Positions 1 to 8,723 of a stretch of 22,206 nucleotides of DNA are shown in pieces. The stretch lies in contig JANBQC010000443.1 of NCBI GenBank assembly GCA_027576995.1, positions 1 to 22,206 on the forward strand, read 5' to 3'. Every line of letters starts with the position of its first letter. Position 1 is the stretch's first letter. This DNA is from Dimargaris cristalligena (taxonomy: Eukaryota > Kickxellomycota > Dimargaritomycetes > Dimargaritales > Dimargaritaceae). A program made the position numbers and the translations under genes. Below the pieces are notes generated by a model. That model worked only from the letters and a program-made list of their open reading frames with translations, made no database searches and was not told the origin of the DNA.

Positions 1-506
1 CTTCGGGGAAAGTAATATTTTTACGGAAAATTTTTTCTTTCCCCTCTATTAACATAATGAGTTTTTTAAAAACGAATAGTTAGCACTAGCAATGAAGCCT
101 TTAGTAGGTGCCATTCTTGTATAATATCTCGTAATTGTCTTAAAATATCACAATTGGATGTCCGATTGGTGATTCGCGGATACTGACGGGGCTATATATA
201 TAGGTGAGGTTCAGCCTAATAATATACTGAAAAAGTGTTGAGTGAGGCGGGATTTACTAGTTAAAAAAGGGCAATGTTTAAGTTTATTGGCTAATTTCCA
301 TTACAAATACGACATAACCGTGCTGGGTTGTGCCCGTATTATATATAAAATAACATTGGCCTGAGAAAAACGAAGATGTCTGCGGATTAAATCGTAAATA
401 CATTTTCAGAGTTTTGCGACTGTTGTAACCATTCAACATCAATGCGATTAATTGTGTCCAAATAGGAATTTATGGTTTTTATTAAACCCGCGATTTTTAA
501 AAGAAC

Positions 507-525
507 ATATATATATATATATATA
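507..525. repeat. (AT)n microsatellite
   Basis: Uninterrupted alternating A/T run of 19 bases in the AT-rich left spacer. A similar run occurs at 2622-2636. Confidence 0.9.
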
Positions 526-2621
526 AAAATACCAAATTGGGCGACTATTTGAGATAATATGCTACGCCGGCATTTATTAGTATGCAAGAAACAATAATAT
601 AGACCTGTAGCTGGAATGTTATCATTGATATTCGGTCTTAAAATTGGCATAAAAGATGTTATCTATATTATGCGATAATCCCTAAATAATGTCAAAATTG
701 TATCACAATATTATGCTGCGTACCTATTTATAGCCATACCCTTATATCAGGACGAGTAATTCCCCATCAAACATTGTCGCAATGGGCGAAAAATCGGCTC
801 TACTGGTCGGTATATATTTCTTTGTAAATCTGACCTACATTAACATGTAGCCAACTGGAGTTGATTCTTGAAGCCTAGCTTTTATATATTTCCATAAAGC
901 CGCCTTAGATATTTATTATGATGATTATCACAATATGCCGTTGTTGGGTTATATTGCTTATATCCCATCAATATTAAATTATGTTTTTCCAGATAATTTT
1001 TTTCGAATATAAATAATAATATGTAATGTCATTCCAAAAAATATAAGTTTGCAGCCAGCATAGCCGATACCTTGCTAGTTTGCCACCAAACTTGGGTATT
1101 TCAATGATTAGGGTTATATATACCCCAAGGACACGTACACATATGACAGCTGGCCCACTCAAGTATAATGCTGAAGTTCAGTACAGCCGTATAAAGCTTT
1201 GAAATAAATGCTAATGGGAAACCGTATGGGAAATTTGCTGTCTACCAGTAAAATCCATATGACGAGATGTATTATTTGGTGTACCGCCCGACTGAGCCTC
1301 GCCCATCTGGATGATGCATGTCCACTGATAGCCCATTACCCACCGAGTGATGGGGTGTCCCCATATCACCACTACAAATACCAAACTATAAGCTTAACAG
1401 GTATATACTGTGACTACACTGTGAGGTGGGGTAGCTGAGAGAAAATATCGATATTCTATATATTAAAAAAACAAAAACAATCTAAAAGAACTGGCTAGAT
1501 CCGAATGTTTTGATTCAGGGGAGGCAACTAGTCTCCTAGAGGAATGTCTCACTGCACTATCCGGACGAATGGACCACTGTAATTGGGGATAAAAATAACC
1601 CAACATCAAATGATCAGGGACCTGCATTAAGTCCAAGCCCATATCAACCATGCCCTTTACTGCATTGTTATGAAAGCAAAGACATGCCCCTACTGTTGTG
1701 GTTGGGATACCTTCTAGTTATAAACGTTCTCTAGAGAGAGAAATAGAGAGAGACAAATAAATAAGCGTAAGTGCAGGATGTCGATGCAGGCCACGGGAGT
1801 GTCCCTGACTCGACCCCTTCCCGCACAGTGGAAAATATTTCGCGCCAACCCCTTACAGGAGGGGAGAGGGGGAAGGAAGTTGAAGGCGGCAGCGGCCGAG
1901 TCGTATAGTTAAATCACTCAATTGGCAAAGGTGTGAACAGGGCCCGACTTTGGGTAGGGATGGACCGGGTTAACGTATTGGGCGTTACAATGATGGGGGC
2001 ATTGCGCCGAATCCCCAACGCCAAGGATATCCAAAATTTGTGCCGAAGTCCACGCCGCGATTCGGGCAATTCAGAGAAAAGCGCTCAACGGTATTCAGAT
2101 TTACGACTTAGAGGCCAGTATTAAGCCTTTCGTGGTACTACCCACCCTTTGGCGGAGCACAAGTCCAAAGTGGATGGACACCATTAGCAAAGGATCGCTC
2201 TGGCCAAGGCACTGCATCGCCCTATTCGGGGCTGGTCGCTCAGTCAGAGGATCCCCGCTTCTCAATTGGCCCACCTGGCGGTAACTTGGATTTATGACGT
2301 CCATCCCTATGATTCGACAAGTCGGCGCGCCTTCTCCCGTTTCACTTTGCTTCAGTCCACCAGGGGAAACCAGTTAAGATGGGGCGGAGTCCCAAATGGT
2401 GCTAGTGGGCGTCGATACCACCTATAATGTAATTATCGAGTGCCTAAATCACGAATTAACGGGCTTGGTGGAATGAGACAGTGGCCAGGCGTGCTACTGA
2501 CGCTCCCCATCCATGAAGAGTGCCGATGATCACTTCAGGTTGACCGGTACCACTGCCAACTCCGTCGACGAGCGTATTGGGAAGGGAGTATCAGTATGCA
2601 TATTAATTTTATTTTTTCATT

Positions 2622-2636
2622 TATATATATATATAT
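2622..2636. repeat. (TA)n microsatellite
   Basis: Alternating T/A run of about 15 bases, flanked by T-rich sequence on the left and A-rich sequence on the right, so the whole stretch 2600-2650 is nearly GC-free. Confidence 0.85.
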
Positions 2637-4566
2637 TTATATAAAAAACAGGAGCCGCGAAAATTCGCAATGGCTCCCATCCAAGGATCCGACTTGCCGT
2701 TTGGGAGGTAGGCCGCCGATCCCTGGAGCATACACATGGGGTATTGGCCTGGTGAACCTAATAAGGTAATATCAAGTGTGCGCATCATCCGCACTGCCGC
2801 CGGCCGAGATATAATCCAACGACTTCTCCACCTCACCTATCCAGATGGAAATGGCGAATAGGCCAAACGCTTAAGCTTCAATACACAGCCCATGACTCAC
2901 CCGGTGTGAGAGAGTATATCTGGCACTGTGTGTAGAATATACAAGGTGTGTGAGTGAGGTGAATATATAGCAACGACACAATGGTGACTTTTGCTCGAGC
3001 CAAAGAAGGTTGTCAAAGCCCATTTCTTTCACACTCCATTATAAGCCAATGCGTGGGGTTAACCACACTGGACCGGCAATATTGAAGCCGGCCGGGGAAA
3101 GTGTAAATGGCAACGGGATGGCAGGGGAGTATCGCTAGGGGAACCAGGAGGTAAAATAGTATCCCTCCCTCCGAATTAGTGAACATTCTTACTCCCCTCC
3201 CCCCCTTTCCCCTTGATTCATAATAGCGAACCTGGTGGGGCTTCATTGGGCTGGTGTCGGATCGTCGGATGGTGGGTGGGTGATGGCCAGATTTCAGTCT
3301 GGTTCTCCAGTCTACCAATACTGGGCTGGGGAGTTTGGGAGGGGGTCAATCATATATTTTAGTTGGGCAGTACTTTGGTACACTAGCGCTGTAGATACCA
3401 TACAAAGATTAAGACTGGGGCTGAGAATAGCGCTCGGAGAAATCGCATAATCAGTGGACTAGGGTTACATTCGACATCCCTGGAGACTAGTTCAGCCCCC
3501 TCCCCGTAGCGAAAGACGTTGGTTATTAAATGACCCGACCATCCATCTCGTCCGTGAGCTACTCATATCCGAATTACACAAATAGATGCGAGAATCATCC
3601 TTTCCAAGAGTTGAGTTCGAAATTTTCCTAAGCGAAGTGCTGCGCTGACCATATATACAACGCAGCTGCACAATTGGCCATCAAGGGCTTGGTATTTGGT
3701 GATAATAGGCCCAAATAATCCCCATTACCCAACCCCTCTCAGATTCGTTGGCGGTATTTATAACCGACTGCCTCCTCCCCCCCCAAAAAAAAACAATCTA
3801 AATGGCGCCCCCTTAGCACACCAATGCGACCCGGGCTACAGGCCAGTTTCCCGCTCCAGTATCTTCCATTGGTCATAATGCCCATTGAATTGGGCCACCT
3901 AGCGTCTACATTACGGGATGCCAGAGCCAAAGCTATAGCTGAGGCCAGTCATTGGCAATTGTCAAAGCAAAGGTCCGGCGGCCATCATTTCAATAGCCAA
4001 CCAACGATTCACGGACATATTATTGTTTGGCTGCGCAGGAGCGGTGCGGAAGGGGGTGAAGAGCCAAAGGGGCTCTCTTCGGGGGCCTCCTGGGGTTGTA
4101 ATCTAGAGCAGCAGCTAACCGTACAGCTGGATCCTTTGCAAAAAATAAGATACAGTATTGTGGCGTTGAAACGGGGATATGAAATAGGTTGGTATTCCCC
4201 GCCCAACGACGCTCCCAAACCCGAGCAAGCAAGCAAACGGAAACCACAACAAAGCTAAATGAGTTACCGACTTTCACGTTGGATTGTTCCTCCATTCCCC
4301 CCCCTCCCTCTCGTCGTCATTCAGTGATACCCATCGCAGCCATTCGCCCAGTAGTAGTCAATGGGAATTCCACAGTGGCCAGTGGTTGAGGGGAACCTGA
4401 AATGAAGGCCAGTGTGCGCGTGTGTGTGTATGTATATAGAGGTGTATGTGTCGCATCTTAGTTGAGGAGAGGATATTTTTATATATCTCTCTAATATATT
4501 ATAAACAGAGCCACTTAATTGACTGGAACGGCGAATGGAGGCGGCGGCGAGAACGGGAAAGAGGGG

Positions 4567-4587
4567 GAGAGAGAGAGAGAGAGAGAG
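4567..4587. repeat. (GA)n microsatellite
   Basis: Perfect GA dinucleotide run of about 10 units in a purine-rich stretch (4550-4595). Such tracts are common near fungal promoters, but no gene start is adjacent. Confidence 0.9.
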
Positions 4588-5337
4588 GAGCGTAGCCGTC
4601 GCTCATCAAAAATAAAGGAAGCGGCGAATCATTTGGAGGCTCAGACGGTCCTCGTGAAGAAGCGTACGGCCAGCGTATATTAGAGTAGTGTTTAGACTCA
4701 ATGAATCGTCATGGTAGGCTCAATCAGTGCGAGCGAAGTGCGAGAATCAACATTGCACATCCAGCCAACCGCACTTCACCAAGTCAAGCCCAAAGAAGAG
4801 GCGAGGGCTAACTAACTATGTATGCGGCGGCCTCTTTCGCGCAAGCCCAGTTGGACAGATTGGCTGTATGCTCTCACTCGCGCTTCCCCGCCGGAATCCT
4901 TTATAATTGCAGGCCTTTCCCTGGCCCCATTAAGCCTCTTTTGTCTGTCTGCATACACTTTTTATTTTGCGCTTCTTTTTTACTAGTGCCACCCCCTCGC
5001 TTACTGTTGTTTATAACTCCCCTCCCCCTTTAACCACTCGTGTTACTGGCGAACTTAACGAACGAACTTACTTCCCCTCATCTTCATCTCATCCCGCCCC
5101 CGCCTGCTTATCCATTAACCCCGCCAAATACTAATAACCTGGTCATCTACCAAACCCGTACGTACTTTTAACTGTAGCATACACCTGTATTATTGCAGTC
5201 AGCCGCCTTAATACAACGGCTCAGCTGCAACAGCCAAAGAAGCTCGACCAAGTTCAGTCCTTTCTGTAGTAAAAGGGGCAAGCAAAGGACCCGGCTTCTC
5301 GCGCGGTAAAACCCCCGTGGATTGGTCACTTACTCTA

Positions 5338-5928
5338 CTATTCCTTGCCCGAGGCCAATGATTTAATATTCATATATATACTAACCCCGTCATGATTGTC
5401 CGTCTTGTGCTCACCCGCCCTGCACCACTGCCCTCCCATTTCATTGGTCGGGTATTGTTTCCCACCTGTTGATAAATGCGCAATCCTGTCGTCGGCCCCA
5501 ACCTGTCCTAAATTATTGATATCTCTGCAGTCCCCGTTCCCGACCTGCTGACCTTCCTCCTCCGCCACCGATTTGACGAAGTATAACTCTCGGGTATCAC
5601 AAGGTAAGGATAACATCCATTTATAAGTAGCTGTGACACATCGGGGACAGTAAAAGCAGCACCAGTCGCCTCCAGCATATCCCTTTATGGATCTGCGAAG
5701 CTTAATGAGTGACCATTCCCAGCGACGCGGTACTACCGAACGATGGTTCGAAGCCGCAGCTGCTTCTATTTTTACCTGGGCCACTGAGTCCCAAAAATTC
5801 CCCAAGAGCCGGTCTATCTCTGCGCAACCTGGCCGCGCGCCTGGTCGGCTGGAAATAATATATAGACCAGGGCGTGACAGGCCCTCGGGTCGGATGATGT
5901 AGAGCAGCCTTTTGTTTACGTATATCAT
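5338..5928 (-). CDS. orphan reading frame, 196 aa, doubtful
   Basis: A 196-codon frame on the minus strand whose start lies 293 bases upstream of, and divergent from, the PH-domain gene. I recognise no family. The protein has a cysteine-rich patch reading WCCFYCPRC near the middle, which could suggest metal binding, but no complete zinc-finger spacing follows. There is no signal peptide, no membrane segment and no low-complexity sequence. Codon use is unbiased, with many codons ending in A or T, unlike the C/G-ending codons of the four confident genes. A frame this long can arise by chance on both strands of 22 kb, so it may well be spurious. Alternatives are a rapidly evolving orphan gene or a relic. 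Confidence 0.17.
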   Translation of the reverse strand: MIYVNKRLLYIIRPEGLSRPGLYIISSRPGARPGCAEIDRLLGNFWDSVAQVKIEAAAASNHRSVVPRRWEWSLIKLRRSIKGYAGGDWCCFYCPRCVTATYKWMLSLPCDTRELYFVKSVAEEEGQQVGNGDCRDINNLGQVGADDRIAHLSTGGKQYPTNEMGGQWCRAGEHKTDNHDGVSIYMNIKSLASGKE

Positions 5929-5935
5929 TTTTCAT

Positions 5936-6221
5936 CCCCCCTACGTCAATCTCTTACTCTTTTCCCACTCCTGCCCCTGGCTTTCCTTTGGCTATATTGC
6001 TAGGCCAAGCCGTTTATTTGGCTATTCTGAATTTTCACTGCCAGTATAATTATAACGTAAGCGCTCTCCTGACTAACGCATCTTATATTCCTCTTTCATA
6101 TCTCCCCCATTGTCCTTACATTACCCCCTCCGCAACAGGTACATTGTTGGTCCTGTTACATCTGTAAAGTTTTAATCGACCCCATAATTACCACATCCGG
6201 TCAAAACAAATCATAATAGCC
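5936..6221 (+). promoter_or_regulatory. CT-rich promoter/5' leader of the PH-domain gene
   Basis: Pyrimidine-rich sequence leads up to the start codon at 6222, as is usual for highly expressed fungal genes. A possible 5'-UTR intron is visible: a GTAAGC donor at 6057, a CTAAC branch-like site at 6073-6077 and an acceptor CAACAG ending at 6138. The branch site would lie only about 16 bases from the donor, which is unusually close, so the intron is uncertain. The start context is AGCCATGTC; the last bases before the ATG (6195-6221) are A-rich. Confidence 0.35.
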
Positions 6222-8723
6222 ATGTCTGAAGTTCAAGCCGAAATCCCCGTTGCCGCCCCCGTGACCTCCACCAAGGCCGCTGACCGCGACTCGGTCATCG
6301 CCGACGAAGGTGTGACTCAGACTGCCGTCGAGACCCCCGCCGAACCGGCCGTCGAGGCCAAGGTTGCGGAGCCCATCGCCGAAGTGGCCGTTGAGGCTCC
6401 CGCCACCGAGGCCGTTGTTGAAGCTGTCACTCCCGCCGATACCGAGGCCAACACCACCAAGGCTGTTGTCGAAACCCCCGAGGTAGCCCCCGCTGCTGAA
6501 GCCGAAGCCGCTGAAGAAGTCATTGAACCCATTGTCTCCGGCTACCTGTCGCAGCGGGGTCCCCGCCCCCTGCGCCTGTGGAACAAGCGTTACTTCGCTC
6601 TGCGCTCTGAACCCTATGCCCTGACCGACCTCCACCTGGTCTACAAGAAGAATATCAACCGGGGTAGCAAAATCATCCGCGCCGCCGCTGCTGGCAAGGC
6701 CGCTGAATCAGATAACGACGACCTGTTCACTAACATTGCCTCCGCCACCGTTTCGTCCAAGGGCCTTCTCTACTACTACAAGTCCGAGAAGGAGACCAAC
6801 GCCCCCCTCGGCATCATTAACCTGCGCCATGTGGCCGAAGGTTCCCCCGCCGTCGAGAAGAACGCGCGCGCTCACGCCTTTTCCCTCAAGACCACCGGTC
6901 GGGAATACGTGTTGGCTGCCGCCTCCGACAAGGAGTTGAAGTCTTGGCTTCAGACCATCCAGCAGGAAGCCGCCGCCGAACACGAAAGTCTGGCCGAGAA
7001 CGAGTCCTTCAAGGCTACTCTGGACCAGCTGACTCAGAACAAGGCCTTTGGTAAGGTGTCCGCCCCAGTCACCCCCGCTGTGGAGACCCCCAAGGCTGTT
7101 CTCTCCGACACTGAGGTTTTCTCTGGTTCCGAAGCTGAGGCCGAAGCGACTGATGCCGCCGAGACCCCCGCTTCCGAGGTCGCCGATGGTGCTACTCCCC
7201 AGGCTGATCGCCGTCGCTCGTACTTCGCCACTTTTGACCGGTTTATCAAGAACCTCCGTGGTGACCACGAGAAGCCCACTGAAGCCGTCCCCGCCGCTGA
7301 GGAAGAGCGTGCCGCTGAAGCCACTGAGGCCGAGACCCCCGCTGTTGAGGCTACCACAGAGCCCACTGCCGAACCGGCTGCTGGCGAGGCCGTTGCCGAG
7401 GCTGAGGTTTCCGCCATCGAAGCCGAAGCTGCTGCCCCCACGGAAACCACCGAGACTAGCCCCGTTCACCCCACTGCTACCGAACAGGCTAAGTTGAAGG
7501 CCAAGGAACTCGGTACCTTTATCTCCAAGTTCTTCCCCAAGCGTGCCCATGAGGAGGCCACCGCCGAGGCCAAGGACGACACCTGCGCCGTTGAGTCGAC
7601 CGAGGCCACCGAAGCCGTTCCCCAGACTGAGGAGACCGTCCCTACCGAAGCTGCCGTCGCTACCCCCGAAGCCGAAGTCGTCGCTGAGACTGCCACTGCC
7701 ACTGAAGAGGCCGTCGTTGCCCCCGAGTCTCCCGCTCGCGCCGCTTCTCCCATCCAGCGCACTCTCACCAAGCTGCTGCGTCCCCTGCACTTTACCAAGT
7801 CCCAGCCCGAGGCCGCTACCGCTGCTACGGAGGAAGCCGTGACCACCGCCCCTGTCGAGGCTACCGCCGAAGAGGCCCCGAAGGCCGAGGAGGCTGCTGT
7901 CCCCGCTGAGGGCGCTGAGACCACCGAGGGAGAGGCCGCCCCCGCTGCCGAGTCGACTGAGGCCGAGGCTGCCAAGCCCGCCAACAAGCCCACTTCGTTT
8001 CTGAAGCGTTTCGGTACTTTCCGTGCTTCACGGGCCGCTGCTTCCCCTAAGGAGGCCGAGACCGCCGAAGCCACCCCTACCGAGGCCGGCGAGACCGCCC
8101 AGGAGGCCGAGGCTCCCGAAGCCGCCGCCATCGAGGAAGTCGCCGCCCCCGAGGTGACTACCCTTAAGTCCGGGTTTCTGCACAAGCAGAGCCAGTTCGT
8201 GAAGGGTTACGACCGCCGGTTTGTGGCCCTGACCGATTCGGGTAAGGTCACCTACGGCAAGAGCGATAAGGATGTGAAAGGTCACAAGTCCTTGAACGTG
8301 ACCAAGGCCACCGGCGTTGTCAAGATCGACGAAGGCAAGCGCCCCTTCACCTTTGACATTGTCACTGCTGCCCGTACCTACCGCTTCGCCGCGGACTCTG
8401 ATGAAGAGCGGACTTCTTGGATCGAGGCCCTGGCCAACTACCAGGCCACCCTCCCTGAGCCCGAGCCCAAGGAAGAGGAAGTCGTTGAACCCGCCGTCGT
8501 CGCCGAGGAGAACGTTACCAGCGCCCCGGTGCTACCCGTTCCCGTCCTCCCCGAGGATCTGACCCCCGCCGCGGAATCCACCGAGGCCGCCGGCGCTGTG
8601 ATTGCCGATGCTGTCGCTGCCCCCGCTGAAGCTGCTGTCGTTGAGTCGACCCCCGTAGTTGCCACTCCCGTCGAAACTGCTGTTGTTGCTGCCGAACCCA
8701 CTGCCCCCAAAACCGAGGCTTAA
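6222..8723 (+). CDS. Meu6-like protein with two PH domains and Ala/Glu-rich linkers
   Basis: Single-exon gene, 833 aa. The N-terminal 100 residues are Ala/Glu/Val/Thr/Pro-rich and probably disordered. PH domain 1 covers about residues 105-248: GYLSQRG, then LWNKRYFAL, a lengthened loop, GLLYYYKSEKE, and a final helix with the conserved Trp (W242). PH domain 2 covers about 647-742: GFLHKQSQ, DRRFVAL, and a final helix with W733. Basic residues in the first hairpins (K122, R123; K655, K661, R665, R666) fit phosphoinositide binding, although the strict K-Xn-[KR]-X-R motif is not met in PH2. The 400-residue linker is Ala/Glu/Thr/Pro-rich and contains four short basic-hydrophobic modules. The C-terminal 90 residues are again Ala/Val/Pro-rich. 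There is one cysteine (C455) and no membrane segment. The layout recalls fungal Meu6-like PH proteins (family memory, not searched). A likely role is a peripheral plasma-membrane or cortical adaptor. Codons are strongly C-ending, suggesting high expression. Confidence 0.85.
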   Translation: MSEVQAEIPVAAPVTSTKAADRDSVIADEGVTQTAVETPAEPAVEAKVAEPIAEVAVEAPATEAVVEAVTPADTEANTTKAVVETPEVAPAAEAEAAEEVIEPIVSGYLSQRGPRPLRLWNKRYFALRSEPYALTDLHLVYKKNINRGSKIIRAAAAGKAAESDNDDLFTNIASATVSSKGLLYYYKSEKETNAPLGIINLRHVAEGSPAVEKNARAHAFSLKTTGREYVLAAASDKELKSWLQTIQQEAAAEHESLAENESFKATLDQLTQNKAFGKVSAPVTPAVETPKAVLSDTEVFSGSEAEAEATDAAETPASEVADGATPQADRRRSYFATFDRFIKNLRGDHEKPTEAVPAAEEERAAEATEAETPAVEATTEPTAEPAAGEAVAEAEVSAIEAEAAAPTETTETSPVHPTATEQAKLKAKELGTFISKFFPKRAHEEATAEAKDDTCAVESTEATEAVPQTEETVPTEAAVATPEAEVVAETATATEEAVVAPESPARAASPIQRTLTKLLRPLHFTKSQPEAATAATEEAVTTAPVEATAEEAPKAEEAAVPAEGAETTEGEAAPAAESTEAEAAKPANKPTSFLKRFGTFRASRAAASPKEAETAEATPTEAGETAQEAEAPEAAAIEEVAAPEVTTLKSGFLHKQSQFVKGYDRRFVALTDSGKVTYGKSDKDVKGHKSLNVTKATGVVKIDEGKRPFTFDIVTAARTYRFAADSDEERTSWIEALANYQATLPEPEPKEEEVVEPAVVAEENVTSAPVLPVPVLPEDLTPAAESTEAAGAVIADAVAAPAEAAVVESTPVVATPVETAVVAAEPTAPKTEA

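Larger units (their letters stand above)
1..5337. other. gene-free 5.3-kb intergenic region
   Basis: No gene can be supported here. The first 1.2 kb is strongly AT-rich with many TATATA runs. From about 1.8 kb the composition is closer to balanced, and from about 4.2 kb the plus strand becomes CT-rich in places (around 4930-5150), as is common in fungal promoter regions. Reading frames of 60-144 codons occur on both strands. None shows the C/G-ending codon bias of the four real genes, a recognisable domain, or plausible exon linkage. No tRNA or rRNA signature was seen. The region holds AT and GA microsatellites, listed separately. Confidence 0.6.

Noticed and set aside
1780..1850. tRNA-like TGACTCGACCCC segment
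   Set aside because: No matching acceptor stem, D-arm box or anticodon arm at the required distances.
3824..4258. 144-codon plus-strand frame with two overlapping minus-strand frames
   Set aside because: No recognisable domain and no codon bias like the local genes. Several frames are open together because the region is stop-poor.
7048..7497. 149-codon Pro/Arg/Leu-rich frame on the plus strand inside the PH gene, and similar shadows at 7543-7842
   Set aside because: A shifted reading of the same GC-rich codons; Pro/Arg/Leu composition without domain content.
6708..7790. 360-codon open frame antisense to the PH gene, and further long antisense frames at 7034-7450 and 7466-8185
   Set aside because: They result from the Ala/Glu-rich sense codons (GCC, GAG, ACC) having few stop complements. 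The translated products are low-complexity Gly/Ser/Ala strings, and the sense frame has clear PH domains.
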